From the NCBI GenBank assembly GCA_016213675.1, contig JACQZW010000010.1:1-40790 (forward strand): 40,790 nt of DNA. The letters run 5' to 3'. Each line of letters starts with the position of its first letter. Position 1 is the first letter of the stretch. The position numbers and the translations under genes were made by a program. Below are positions 9,458 through 17,316 of this stretch, one piece after another. The notes beneath the pieces are model-generated. The model saw only the letters and a program-made list of their open reading frames with translations. It did not search any database and was not told the origin of the DNA. The stretch is from Acidobacteriota bacterium (lineage in GTDB: Bacteria > Acidobacteriota > Thermoanaerobaculia > Thermoanaerobaculales > Thermoanaerobaculaceae).

Positions 9458-9889
9458 TCAGTGCGGCCTACCCCCGGTCACGGGCTTCGGCCCGACCGGC
9501 AGCAGGCGGCTGACGATCACCCCGTCGAGTCCGAACTCGAGCAGGCCGCCGAGAAACCACAGCGCGGCCGCCTTCCCCGGGATGGGATAGAGCACGTACT
9601 GGTTGAGGTCCACGAGCAGACCGGCCAGGACCGCAAACGACACTCCGTAGGCCAGGCCCTCGAGTGCCGTCCCGCTCCGGGCGAAACGCGTCCATCCCGC
9701 CACGAACAGGGCGACAACCCCCGCCGTGAGCACGACGGACAGCCACGCCAGGTCGACCATGTCGGGGCGGCGCAGGTGTTGCACCGACTCGTTGACCTCC
9801 CGCAGCACCACGAGGTGCACGAGGGCGTTCCACGCCAGGGCCACGACGAAGAGCACGACGCACGACTGGATGATCCGCCTCGCTGACAT
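9458..9889 (-). CDS. Small four-helix membrane protein, unknown function
   Basis: 143 residues from the ATG at 9889, which is preceded by GGAGG seven bases upstream. An in-frame ATG eight codons earlier (9913) lacks that signal. Four hydrophobic segments are visible: IIQSCVVLFVVALAWNALV, then WLSVVLTAGVVALFVAGW, then GLAYGVSFAVLAGLLVDL, then ALWFLGGLLEFGLDGVIV. The layout resembles the small DUF1761-like or hypothetical inner-membrane proteins common in environmental genomes. I cannot assign a family. It lies downstream of the GNAT gene on the same strand, about 60 bp away, and could be co-transcribed. Confidence 0.7.
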   Translation of the reverse strand: MSARRIIQSCVVLFVVALAWNALVHLVVLREVNESVQHLRRPDMVDLAWLSVVLTAGVVALFVAGWTRFARSGTALEGLAYGVSFAVLAGLLVDLNQYVLYPIPGKAAALWFLGGLLEFGLDGVIVSRLLPVGPKPVTGGRPH

Positions 9890-9948
9890 CTCGACCTCCG
9901 ACCCACGACTCATCACGCCCGAGACGGCCGGCCGCGCGCGAGGTCCCG

Positions 9949-10515
9949 TCACCGGCGCGACGCGGGCCGGGCTGGCCTGACGAGCTCGAAGCGGAGGCTT
10001 CCCGGCTCCGGACCGGCGCCCACCCGGTGCAGGCCGGCCCTCCGCAGGACCCCGCACGAGGCCGCGTTCGCCTCGGTCGTGTGCGCAACGATCCTCACGA
10101 CGCGCCGGTCGGCCAGCGCCACGCCGACGAGCGCCTCGGCCATCTCGCTGGCGTAGCCGTGTCCCCGCCACGAGGCGACGACGGAGAAGCCGATCTCGAC
10201 CGCGCCCTCGTCGTCGGGCGGTCCGAGGAACCCGCCTGCGCCCACCACGACGGCGCGCCGGTCGGGGGTCGCGCGCCGGACCGCGTACCAGCCCAACCAC
10301 CCCACCACCGCGTCGCCGCCCTTCGTCAGCCGGTCGCGGAAGAACACCTGCGCCTCGCGGTCGTACTCGCCGGGCGGCCAGCCTTCCTCGACCTCGGCAC
10401 CCAGGAGGGCCGCCAGCCGGGCCGGCGACTCGAGCTCGGCCGAGAGGTGCTCCAGCGTCGCGGCAACCAGGTCGAGCCTCGGCGTCGCGCAACGGATCGC
10501 AGGTGGGCTCGTCAT
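9949..10515 (-). CDS. GNAT (RimJ/RimL-like) N-acetyltransferase
   Basis: 188 residues. The GNAT core is clear: ATPRLDLVAATLEHL at the N-terminus, typical of RimJ-like acetyltransferases, then VEIGFSVVASWRGHGYASEM, the acetyl-CoA pyrophosphate-binding loop (motif A, RGxGxA variant), then a later strand and AASCGVLRRAGLHRVG, the usual ANxxSxxvLekxGF motif. Members transfer an acetyl group from acetyl-CoA to protein N-termini, lysines or small amines; the substrate is not predictable here. No strong Shine-Dalgarno precedes the ATG at 10515. It is one of many single-domain proteins in this minus-strand series. Confidence 0.85.
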   Translation of the reverse strand: MTSPPAIRCATPRLDLVAATLEHLSAELESPARLAALLGAEVEEGWPPGEYDREAQVFFRDRLTKGGDAVVGWLGWYAVRRATPDRRAVVVGAGGFLGPPDDEGAVEIGFSVVASWRGHGYASEMAEALVGVALADRRVVRIVAHTTEANAASCGVLRRAGLHRVGAGPEPGSLRFELVRPARPASRR

Positions 10516-10572
10516 CTCGCTGGTCGATCCTCGATCTCGCGCCGGCCGGAGATCGGCGCCGGCATGGCAGGG

Positions 10573-11109
10573 TCAGCTCGTCGCGGGCGTCGGAGCGGGG
10601 GTCGGGGTCTCGGAGGCGGTCGCGACGCCGGCGACATGCTCTCCGCTGATCGTCACCGCGATCGTCTGGGCCGGCGTCATGTAGGCGCCCGAAGCCCAGC
10701 GCGTGTTGGCCCTCACCACGACGCGGAACTCGTACTGCACGGCCCCGGCACTGGCATGGAGCTCGAACACGTCGGTGACCGGTTGGCCGTCCACCCACGG
10801 GGCCGGACGGCGGCTGTGGTCGGTGATCGACATCTCCTTCGGCACGCCTGGCTTCCACTCCGACTTGCCCTTCGCGCGGTGCTCGAACTGCAGGTAGCCG
10901 AAGCCGCCACGGCCGCACTCGCAGTACGGGCGGATCTCGCCGAGGACCGTGAGCTTGCCGAACGACGCGACGGTGAAGACCAGCTCGCGCGGCTTCGCCC
11001 AGCCGCTCTGCTCCGGGAAGTCGAAGCTCCCCTTGAGCTCCCCCGCGAATGCAGGGCACGTCACGGCGGCGAACAGGCCGAAACAGGCGAGGCGGGACAC
11101 GACGTTCAT
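10573..11109 (-). CDS. Secreted hypothetical protein
   Basis: 178 residues with an N-terminal signal peptide: short basic start, hydrophobic LACFGLFAAVTCPAFA, and a likely cleavage after AFA. The mature part is rich in beta-strand-like segments with a CECG cysteine pair near the middle. It ends in a low-complexity T/P/A tail (TPTPAPTPATS), as seen in exported or surface proteins. A good ribosome site (GGAGAG) precedes the ATG. I do not recognise the family. The export signal and the proline-rich tail are directly visible; any function would be a guess. Confidence 0.7.
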   Translation of the reverse strand: MNVVSRLACFGLFAAVTCPAFAGELKGSFDFPEQSGWAKPRELVFTVASFGKLTVLGEIRPYCECGRGGFGYLQFEHRAKGKSEWKPGVPKEMSITDHSRRPAPWVDGQPVTDVFELHASAGAVQYEFRVVVRANTRWASGAYMTPAQTIAVTISGEHVAGVATASETPTPAPTPATS

Positions 11110-11177
11110 GCGACTCTCCTCAACCGGTCATCATGCCCGCGCCCGACGGCGCGGTCAACCGGCAACGGTCCATCGGC

Positions 11178-11576
11178 TCATGCAAGCTCCGCGCCGCGCT
11201 CGGCGAGCAGCTCGCGGAGCACCGAACGGTGGCACCGCGCCTCGTCGGCGCAGTAGCACCCGACCGCAAGGTCCGTCTGTCGCGACAGCGCCGCCAGGAG
11301 GTCGAGGAGGTGCCGGCGATCCACCGCACTCATCTCGGCGCGATAACGCCGGACGAAGGCGCGCCACGAGCGCTCGTCGTCGGCTGTCCGGCCCTGCTTG
11401 AGCAACTCTTCGCTCGGCGCCAGCTCGGGCAGCCAGACGTCGTAGAAGTCGCGGGACGCGAACTCGGCCTTCGGCACACCGCGGGGCGGACGGCGGACCG
11501 TGCCGATGCGCATCCCCTCCCCGGCCCGTCGCGGGCTGCCCAGGCGGACCACGCGGATCGCCACCGTCCCCTCCAC
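11178..11576 (-). CDS. DUF488 family protein
   Basis: 132 residues. It matches DUF488: IRVVRLGSPRRAGEGMRIGTVRRPPRG at the start, then FYDVWLPELAPSEELL, then a helical block, and near the end LLAALSRQTDLAVGCYCADEARCHRSVLRELL. That last block includes the conserved C-x-C and C-H-R residues. DUF488 proteins are widespread and uncharacterised, sometimes linked to DNA or uracil metabolism. The start used is GTG at 11576; another GTG four codons in (11564) is possible because a GGAGGGG tract lies just before it. The 5' end abuts fold-back element copy A (11581-11765), so the gene's native promoter was displaced or the element now supplies upstream sequence. Confidence 0.8.
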   Translation of the reverse strand: MEGTVAIRVVRLGSPRRAGEGMRIGTVRRPPRGVPKAEFASRDFYDVWLPELAPSEELLKQGRTADDERSWRAFVRRYRAEMSAVDRRHLLDLLAALSRQTDLAVGCYCADEARCHRSVLRELLAERGAELA

Positions 11577-11580
11577 CCTC

Positions 11581-11765
11581 TAGCCCGGACTATTCATGAG
11601 GCATCTACTGCGGCCGCGGATATGGCCGCCCTGGCGGGCGTACTCGGGGTTCGACCCCTCGACGTACGGTGCCCAGTACGACTTCGGGCTCTCACCCCTA
11701 CGTGCGCCCGCCATGACAGCCATCTCCGCGCCCTCGCAACGATGCCCCACGAAAAATCCGGGCTA
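11581..11765 (+). mobile_element. 185-bp fold-back (MITE-like) element, copy A
   Basis: The element begins TAGCCCGGACTATTC and ends AATCCGGGCTA. Its two arms, about 70 bases each, are imperfect inverted repeats over nearly the whole length. A second copy in opposite orientation (15468-15652) has the same length and differs at about four positions. Both copies are bounded by CTAG at each end, consistent with insertion at a CTAG or TA target. No transposase is encoded, so it would be mobilised in trans. Its right end supplies the stop codon of the thioesterase gene. Confidence 0.85.
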
Positions 11766-12245
11766 GCCTTCAACGATGAGGCACGTCGCGGTCGCATGGG
11801 CGAACAGCCGCCCCGCGGCGTCCTCCATCCGCGCCTCGGTCACCGCCGTGCGGCGGCCCTTGTGGACGACCCGGCCGACCGCGCGCAGCACTCCGGTGTC
11901 GGGGAGGACCGGCCGGACGAGGTTCACCTTGAGCTCCAGGGTCGTGTAGCCCACGCCGATGGGCAGCAGCGTGTGGAGCGCGACCCCGAGCGGCGCGTCG
12001 AGCACGGCGGCGTACCACCCGCCGTGGACTCCACCGATCGGGTTGTACGCCCACGGCCCGGCCTCGGCCCCGAACACCGCGTGGCCTTCGCCGACCTCGA
12101 CGAGGGTGAACCCCAGCGTCGCGCCGATCGGCACCCGGCGCCCCTCGGCGATGAGGTGGCGCATGTAGTCGAGGCCCGACAGCTCGCGCGCCTTCCGGCC
12201 CAGCTCGGCCGGGTCGTCCCAGGTGATCGTGCGGGTGTTCTCCAC
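11763..12245 (-). CDS. PaaI-like hotdog-fold thioesterase
   Basis: 160 residues. It matches the 4HBT/PaaI thioesterase family: LGFTLVEVGEGHAVFG opening strand, then the catalytic-loop block NPIGGVHGGWYAAVLDAPLG (the HGG segment and following helix with D), then GYTTLELKVNLVRPV and a closing strand with VTEARMED. Such enzymes hydrolyse acyl-CoA thioesters in the cytoplasm. The last codons (VEG) are followed by TAG, whose bases 11763-11765 are the terminal three bases of fold-back element copy A. The element therefore defines the C-terminus, which may be slightly altered from the ancestral one. The domain itself looks complete. Confidence 0.88.
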   Translation of the reverse strand: MENTRTITWDDPAELGRKARELSGLDYMRHLIAEGRRVPIGATLGFTLVEVGEGHAVFGAEAGPWAYNPIGGVHGGWYAAVLDAPLGVALHTLLPIGVGYTTLELKVNLVRPVLPDTGVLRAVGRVVHKGRRTAVTEARMEDAAGRLFAHATATCLIVEG

Positions 12246-12396
12246 GGGTCCTCCAGTCGAAGAAGCCCGACGAGCGTACCAACCGGCGCCGGCGACGACA
12301 ATCGCGCCGGAGGTGCGGCCGATGCGGCCGCACGCCTCCGGCGCCGAGTCATGCGTCAGCCGAGTACATCCCCGGATCAGCCTGAAGCGGTGCGAC

Positions 12397-13701
12397 TCAC
12401 GGGAGTGAGGCGCCCTTCACCGCCGGCGTCGTGGTGTCGCGGGCCGCGCCCGCCGCGACCTCGGGATCCGCCTTCGCGCCCAGGACCTTCGCTGCCGCCA
12501 GTGCGCCGATCCTCCTGCCCATGTCGGCCCCGACCTCGGTGGACGTCCGGAAGTGCACGCCGTCCCATACCCGGGCGTTCGACACCTCCCGGACCAGGTC
12601 TTCGACCCGCGTCCAGGTGCGCGTCGATCCCCCGGCTGAAGGGCTCGCCGTCTTCAGCGGCGGCATCTGCCCTGCAGCGACCTCCGCCTCCAGGACGGCC
12701 CCGACCGCGGCCGCCACGATGCAATGCGCGCATGGGTACTCAGGGTGCAGCGGCGTCTCGATGAACGGCATCCACGCCGGATCCTGCTCGGTGGCGTCGT
12801 TGCCGTCGTTGTCGCCGTTGCGGATGGCGGTGACGGGCCGCCAGAAGCCGTAGTGGTACTTGGCGTCGAAGACGGCGATCAGCGCGTCGTCGGTGGCCTG
12901 CGAGACGGCGGCGAACACGCGCGCGTTGTCCGTCACCTCGCGCCCGGGCGACTCGGCGACGGAGCGGGCCAAGCCGTGGTAGAGGTGCGGCGCGGTCGAC
13001 TCCCAGAAGCGGGCCACCGCCGTCTGCTCGCTGGTGCGCCGTGCGCCGTTCTTGCCGCCGAGCGCCTTGATCTCCTGGTAGTCGCGGGCCCACGCCGGGC
13101 TCGACAGGGCTGGCGGCGGGCCCGGCCGGAACTGCGCCGCGTCCGTCATCGCCCACGGCTTCCGCTGCGGCCACTGCAGCGCGTACGGGATGACCGTCGG
13201 GACGTAGGCCCCGGGTTCGGTGAAGGGGCGGTACGCCTCGCCGGAGGCCGGGGCGTCGTCGGCCCGCAGCGCCAGGATCGCCTGCGCAGCGGCCTCGCCC
13301 ACGGCGATCCCGGCGTTCTTGGCGGCGCCGCCAGGGATCGCCGCCAGCGCATCCCGGTACGCACGGTCGACCTCGGAGGCCTGTGACGGGACGAGCTTGG
13401 CCAGCGTCGCACGGTTCGCCGCGGCGACCGCGGCTGGGATCGACGCGTCGGGAGCCGGCCTGAGGTTCACCTCCGACGCCATGTAGCGCCCCGTGATGGC
13501 GTTCACCGCCGCGTACACGGCCGTGTCGACGATGGCGAGCACGCGGTTTCCCATCGCCGGCCCGACGTTGGCGGCGACCACCAGGTCGCAGGCCGTGCGG
13601 TCCCAGTCGGTGACGACGTCCGCCGCCGCGACCGAGGCGGCGGCAAGAGACACGAGAATCGCCGACAGCACGGGCCGCCGGCGCGGATCACTCCTGTTCA
13701 T
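12397..13701 (-). CDS. Exported vanadium-dependent haloperoxidase / PAP2-type protein
   Basis: 434 residues from the ATG at 13701, preceded by AAAGGGGGAA. A signal peptide is visible (VLSAILVSLAAASVAAA). The second half carries the vanadium-haloperoxidase/PAP2 signature: KYHYGFWRPVTAIR with the first lysine and arginine, HPEYPCAHC holding the catalytic histidine, and WDGVHFRTSTEVGADMGRR with the last H and R. The family either oxidises halides with peroxide using bound vanadate or acts as an acid phosphatase. An oddity is that the usual PSxPSGH/PEYPSGH loop reads PEYPCAHC, with cysteines beside the active histidine. The protein probably acts outside the cytoplasm. Confidence 0.87.
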   Translation of the reverse strand: MNRSDPRRRPVLSAILVSLAAASVAAADVVTDWDRTACDLVVAANVGPAMGNRVLAIVDTAVYAAVNAITGRYMASEVNLRPAPDASIPAAVAAANRATLAKLVPSQASEVDRAYRDALAAIPGGAAKNAGIAVGEAAAQAILALRADDAPASGEAYRPFTEPGAYVPTVIPYALQWPQRKPWAMTDAAQFRPGPPPALSSPAWARDYQEIKALGGKNGARRTSEQTAVARFWESTAPHLYHGLARSVAESPGREVTDNARVFAAVSQATDDALIAVFDAKYHYGFWRPVTAIRNGDNDGNDATEQDPAWMPFIETPLHPEYPCAHCIVAAAVGAVLEAEVAAGQMPPLKTASPSAGGSTRTWTRVEDLVREVSNARVWDGVHFRTSTEVGADMGRRIGALAAAKVLGAKADPEVAAGAARDTTTPAVKGASLP

Positions 13702-14055
13702 GGTTCGTTCCCCCTTTCCTGCTGGTTTCCCGCCGGCGGCATGCCGGCGGGTATGCGGCCGGGGCGCGGCTGACGCTCGCCGCCGGGCTCGCGAGAGGTT
13801 TGGTGGCTTGATAAGGGTGGGGGGAGGTCTGCGCGAGAGGGTACGCGGCGGAACGCGCCCGTCGGACCGACCGCAAAGGCCGCGCGTCTCGCTGCCGTAG
13901 ATCAGGTGCCGCCACGTCATGGCGCATCCCCGGGGCAAAGCCGCCCGCCATCGGAGTCCACGCCCCGTGGAAACGTCGAATCGGTTCGGATTAGTCCTGG
14001 GGATTCCCGTCGGCCACGGCCGAACCGCTCGGTGCGAGTGCGCCCCGGGCGGGAC
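13702..14055. other. Intergenic stretch with a strong hairpin upstream of the haloperoxidase gene
   Basis: No gene is supported here. At 13729-13751, CCCGCCGGC and GCCGGCGGG form a perfect nine-pair stem with a five-base loop, 28 bases upstream of the haloperoxidase start. The hairpin would lie in that gene's 5' leader and might affect transcription or RNA stability. The rest contains only fragmentary open frames without ribosome sites. Confidence 0.5.
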
Positions 14056-14598
14056 TCAGCGACGGCCAGGCGCGGCGGCGCCGTCGAGCCGAGGGAACAC
14101 GGCGCGGAGTCCCTCGAGGAACGCGCCGGGGTCATCCGGCGAGACCACGACCGTGCGGTCCGGCAGGCGGAGCACGACGGCCCGGCCGGGGTCGGTGACG
14201 TAGGCCCGGTAGCTCCCGAGCGCCTTGCTCCGGAAGAGCCCGGTGATCGAGTAGAGCCCGCCGTTGCCGAAGAGCCGGAGCGAGCACTTCATCGCGTTCG
14301 GGTCGTGCCAGGCCGCCGCGATGCCGGTCAGCGGGATCCGCGTCGACCACAGGAGCCGCTGGACACCAAGCTCCGTCCCGTCGACGTCGTAGGCGACGAC
14401 CACGAACAGCGCGGCCACCAGGGCGATGAGCGGCGGGACGAACGCCATCACGGTGCCGAACGTCTCGGCGAACGGGGCCTTCGTGCCGTGGGGGATCTTG
14501 GTGAGGAGGAGGTACCCCATGCCGCCGAGCACGACGGTCGCGACCAGCGAGATCGCTTTCAGGGAGGTCGGCCACGGCGCGGCGCGGAATCGGAACAT
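14056..14598 (-). CDS. Membrane-anchored protein with bacterial PH-like domain
   Basis: 180 residues from the ATG at 14598. Two hydrophobic helices lie near the N-terminus (LKAISLVATVVLGGMGYLLL and VMAFVPPLIALVAALFVVVA). A soluble C-terminal part follows: GTELGVQRLLWSTRIPL, GSYRAYVTDPGRAVVLRL and VVVSPDDPGAFLEGLRAVFP. That last pattern, ending in 'P-x-D-P-x-x-F-hydrophobic', is typical of bacterial PH (bPH) domains such as YdbT/YcxE-like membrane proteins. Function is unknown in the family; the soluble domain faces the cytoplasm in the simplest topology. Neighbours give no clear pathway. Confidence 0.75.
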   Translation of the reverse strand: MFRFRAAPWPTSLKAISLVATVVLGGMGYLLLTKIPHGTKAPFAETFGTVMAFVPPLIALVAALFVVVAYDVDGTELGVQRLLWSTRIPLTGIAAAWHDPNAMKCSLRLFGNGGLYSITGLFRSKALGSYRAYVTDPGRAVVLRLPDRTVVVSPDDPGAFLEGLRAVFPRLDGAAAPGRR

Positions 14599-14642
14599 GG
14601 CAGCGGCCTCGATAGTACAACAGCGCGTGCTGCCCCGCGCGC

Positions 14643-15008
14643 TCAGGTCCCGCTGAACTGGATGAGCTCGATCGGACACCCGTCGTCGACGATCATCGCG
14701 ACGAGGACGCCCGGCGAGGGCGAGTTGGGCGGCGTCAGCACCTGCTTGCCGGCCAGGGCCGCGTCGAGGTCGTCGACCTCGAAGGCGAGATGGGGCACGC
14801 TCCGGATCAGCTCGTGGATCGGGCTGCCCGGCTCGTAGCGCATCCACTGGATGCCGTACGGGCTCGACTCGAAGCCTGACACGTGGACCTTGAACGCCTC
14901 GAGGTAGCACTCGTCCGGACGGGGGCGATCGGTCGGGACACCCAGGTGGTGGAAACGCCATCCCCAGCGGGCGGTGGCGGCAGGCGGTTCACTGTCCTTG
15001 CGGGTCAT
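14643..15008 (-). CDS. VOC (glyoxalase/bleomycin-resistance) fold protein
   Basis: 121 residues from the ATG at 15008. The start is chosen because AGGAGG lies six bases upstream; the open frame extends further 5' without a ribosome site. The VOC pattern is seen in WRFHHLGVPTDRP (first metal-ligand H region), HLAFEVDDLDAALAGK (second ligand H and the typical V-D-D-L helix) and VLVAMIVDDGCPIELIQFSG with the terminal ExxxF metal-ligand block. Such enzymes use divalent metals for isomerisation, ring cleavage or antibiotic binding; the substrate is not predictable. About 120 bp separate it from the upstream monooxygenase-like gene. Confidence 0.85.
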   Translation of the reverse strand: MTRKDSEPPAATARWGWRFHHLGVPTDRPRPDECYLEAFKVHVSGFESSPYGIQWMRYEPGSPIHELIRSVPHLAFEVDDLDAALAGKQVLTPPNSPSPGVLVAMIVDDGCPIELIQFSGT

Positions 15009-15131
15009 GCGGCCTCCTGGCGGCCGTCGCGGGCGGTCGAGCGACCGGAAACATGCCTGGAGCATAGCCCACGGCGCGCCCGGGCCGGCGCCGGGGCTCG
15101 CCGCGGCCGCGCCACCAGGGATGGGCCTCGT

Positions 15132-15425
15132 TCACCCGTGCCAGAACGAGATGTCCGGGGGCCCGGCCAGGAACGCACCCGCTCGCTCGATGAACGACCG
15201 GATGTGAGGCTCCTGCATGTGCGGCCCCAGGAAGATCTCCTGGCTCGGCCAACGCTCGATGAGCGTGAAGCGCGCCGCATCGTGCGAGCCCTGAAGCAGC
15301 GTGATGCCGCCGCAGTCCGGCTCGGTCGCCAGCACGGTGGCGACCAGGTCTCCGAGCTCCCGCCTGGCGGTCTCGGCCCGCCCGGGCAGTGCCTGGTAGC
15401 TGACGAGCACAACCGTCTCACTCAT
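15132..15425 (-). CDS. Antibiotic biosynthesis monooxygenase (ABM) domain protein
   Basis: 97 residues, the usual ABM length. MSETVVLVSYQALPGRAETARREL opens the ferredoxin-like fold, GGITLLQGSHDAARFTLIERW forms the central strands with the conserved E-x-W, and HMQEPHIRSFIERAG closes it. Relatives are small dimeric enzymes such as putative quinol monooxygenases, which oxidise quinols without a cofactor. GGAGG precedes the ATG. The 5' end lies about 40 bp from fold-back element copy B. The gene stands between two VOC genes, which suggests a loosely linked set of small-molecule or stress enzymes rather than a defined pathway. Confidence 0.85.
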   Translation of the reverse strand: MSETVVLVSYQALPGRAETARRELGDLVATVLATEPDCGGITLLQGSHDAARFTLIERWPSQEIFLGPHMQEPHIRSFIERAGAFLAGPPDISFWHG

Positions 15426-15467
15426 GCGGCCTCCAACGAACCCAGATCCTGCGCCACGCGATGCGGC

Positions 15468-15652
15468 TAGCCCGGATTATTCGTGGGGCATCGTTGCGAG
15501 GGCGCGGAGATGGCTGTCATGGCGGGCGCACGTAGGGGTGAGAGCCCGAAGGCGTACTGCGCACCGTACGTCGAGGGGTCGAACCCCGAGTACGCCCGCC
15601 AGGGCGGCCGTATCCGCGGCCGCAGTAGATGCCTCATGAATAGTCCGGGCTA
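15468..15652 (-). mobile_element. 185-bp fold-back (MITE-like) element, copy B
   Basis: This is the inverted, near-identical partner of the element at 11581-11765. It has the same 185-bp length and about four substitutions. Its ends read TAGCCCGGATTATTC and ATAGTCCGGGCTA and are bounded by CTAG on both sides. The high identity of the two copies implies recent movement or gene conversion. The pair brackets a 3.7-kb segment carrying thioesterase, haloperoxidase, PH-domain, VOC and ABM genes, but no transposase is seen. Confidence 0.85.
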
Positions 15653-15664
15653 GAGCCGCCCTGC

Positions 15665-16036
15665 TCACACGTGCTGATCGAAGAGGACCGGGTTGCCGTC
15701 GGGGTCCACGACGACGAAGCTGGCCGGGCCCGCCGTGCTCTCGTCGGCCTCCTGCTCGAACCGCACTCCCTGTGCCTTGAGCCGACGCTGCAGCTCGCGG
15801 ACGTCGGTGAACGAGGCGAGCTTCCGGGCGTTGCTGTCCCAGCCGGGGTTGAAGGTGAGGATGTTCCTCTCGAACATTCCCTGGAACAGCCCGATCACGT
15901 GATCGCCGTTCTTCAGGATCAGCCAGTTCTGCGCGGCATCCCCGGCGAAAGCGGCGAACCCGAGCTTCTCGTAGAAGCTCCTCGAAGCCTCGAGGTCCTT
16001 CACCGCCAGGCTGATCGAAAACGTCCCGAGTTCCAT
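15665..16036 (-). CDS. VOC family protein
   Basis: 123 residues. [22 protein letters not shown] is the classic opening of single-domain glyoxalase/bleomycin-resistance-like proteins. It is followed by [17 protein letters not shown], a helix with [13 protein letters not shown], and the closing [17 protein letters not shown], where DPDGN and the terminal acidic/His positions are typical. AGGAGAG precedes the ATG. The stop codon lies 12 bp from the end of fold-back element copy B. Substrate unknown. Confidence 0.87.
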   Translation of the reverse strand: MELGTFSISLAVKDLEASRSFYEKLGFAAFAGDAAQNWLILKNGDHVIGLFQGMFERNILTFNPGWDSNARKLASFTDVRELQRRLKAQGVRFEQEADESTAGPASFVVVDPDGNPVLFDQHV

Positions 16037-16129
16037 GCTCTCCTCCTTACCGTCCGGAAGCAGTTCCCAAATGACACCTGAATTCAGCGGCGGCGAAGCC
16101 GTCCGACTAGCTGAGTCATCAAGCTCAAA

Positions 16130-16801
16130 CTAACCGAGGCCAGGATATCTTCCGAGGTAGATCAGGACGAACGCGACGGTGTTCGAGACGCCGTGCGCGA
16201 CGATGGGCACGGCGAGGTTTCGCTTGGTCGCCAGGAACAGCATCCCCAGCAACAGACCGCTCAAGCCTTCCTGAACCCAGCCGGACACCCCCTGCTCGGT
16301 ATGTCCCAGGCCGAACAGGACGCTGGACAGGAACAGGCTCGCGCCCCAGGCCCAGCGACCCTCGCCGAAGACCTGCGCCAGGCGCTTCATCAGGAAGCCT
16401 CGAAAGCAGATCTCTTCGCCGAATGCCGCGATCGTCCAGTTCAGCACCAGGAAGACGAACAGCATCATGAGGTTGCCTTGAACTACCTTGAGGTCCGAGT
16501 AATCAGGTTCGACGCCGAAGAAGGCGCTGATCCGTGGCGTGGTCACGTAGACGGCGAGCAGCTCCATGAGCACGCCGGCGAACGCACCCACGATGATCGA
16601 GCGCCGCAGGTCGGTCGGCCGGAAGAACCCGATGGTCGACCAGCGCTCGCGCCTGAGCCGGAGCAGGACCCAGATCAGGGGGACCAGGAACAGCGTCTGG
16701 GTCAGTGGCACCAGGCCCAGGGCGTCCGCAACGACGATCGCCACGAAGGCAGCGATCTCAACAGAGCTGCGAAGCAGACCACTCCTGGGTTGATCGACCA
16801 T
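16130..16801 (-). CDS. CPBP family intramembrane protease (CAAX-like)
   Basis: 223 residues with about six hydrophobic helices. The catalytic motifs of the CPBP/ABI (CAAX protease and bacteriocin-processing) family are present: AFGEEICFRGFLM gives EExxxR, SVLFGLGHTEQG gives the FxxxH histidine, and VPIVAHGVSNTV gives the HxxxN motif. The family cleaves substrates within membranes or confers self-immunity to bacteriocins. Most bacterial members have no known substrate. GGAGG lies upstream of the ATG. It is surrounded by unrelated single genes on the same strand. Confidence 0.88.
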   Translation of the reverse strand: MVDQPRSGLLRSSVEIAAFVAIVVADALGLVPLTQTLFLVPLIWVLLRLRRERWSTIGFFRPTDLRRSIIVGAFAGVLMELLAVYVTTPRISAFFGVEPDYSDLKVVQGNLMMLFVFLVLNWTIAAFGEEICFRGFLMKRLAQVFGEGRWAWGASLFLSSVLFGLGHTEQGVSGWVQEGLSGLLLGMLFLATKRNLAVPIVAHGVSNTVAFVLIYLGRYPGLG

Positions 16802-16886
16802 GACCTGGCCTCCGTGTGGAATGGCGCTCGCGCTCCACCCACCGAGCCGCGGCCCCTGTTGAGCCGGCCGCTAGCGTCGCGCCATC

Positions 16887-17237
16887 CTACTGGCCGGCGA
16901 AGACCTCCTCGCGGAGGTCGAAGCCCGGCGTGTGCACGAGAACCAGCGTCGCCGCTTCAGGGCTCTCGTTCGAGTAACTGAAGTGCCGACCGCACCTCAC
17001 GAGACAGAAATCCCCGGCGCCTATGACGTGCGGCTCCCCGTCCAGAGTGAACTGAACCTGGCCACGGGTGACGAGATAGTACTTGTCCGATCGCCGCGAC
17101 CACGCCTCCGTGTGCCGGACGCCGGGCGCGACCTCGATCACGGCCACCGAGGACCCGAGCGACTGCCCCGCGGTGTAGTCGAAGATGCGAAGACCGTGGA
17201 AGTCGATCGGCGACATCGAGCTACGGGAGATGAACAC
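16887..17237 (-). CDS. Single-domain cupin protein
   Basis: 116 residues from a GTG at 17237, supported by AGGAGG five bases upstream. The cupin signature is present in degenerate form: VAPGVRHTEAWSRRSDKYYLVTRG matches cupin motif 1 (here with H but few other metal ligands), and GDFCLVRCGRHFSYSNES matches motif 2. Members bind metals or small ligands, acting as isomerases, oxygenases or storage-type sensors. The reduced histidine set leaves the metal site uncertain. No operon partner is obvious; the next gene on the same strand starts about 80 bp downstream. Confidence 0.82.
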   Translation of the reverse strand: MFISRSSMSPIDFHGLRIFDYTAGQSLGSSVAVIEVAPGVRHTEAWSRRSDKYYLVTRGQVQFTLDGEPHVIGAGDFCLVRCGRHFSYSNESPEAATLVLVHTPGFDLREEVFAGQ

Positions 17238-17316
17238 GGTGGCCTCCTGGTGCAGCGTCGCGCTTCGGCGAACCGGCCTGGGCTGCCCGCGCCGGTCAGG
17301 GCCGAGCTGCCGGACG

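Noticed and set aside
11640..11680. tRNA T-arm-like GGGTTCGACCCC inside the fold-back elements
   Set aside because: The loop is five bases rather than seven, and no acceptor or anticodon arms can be built around it.
16036..16132. attC between the VOC and CPBP genes, extending the array to 16 kb
   Set aside because: The stretch has a small GGCGGCGAAGCCGTCC hairpin and an attC-like TTCAGCGGCGGC arm, but the right end carries CTAACC in the wrong orientation for a core box.
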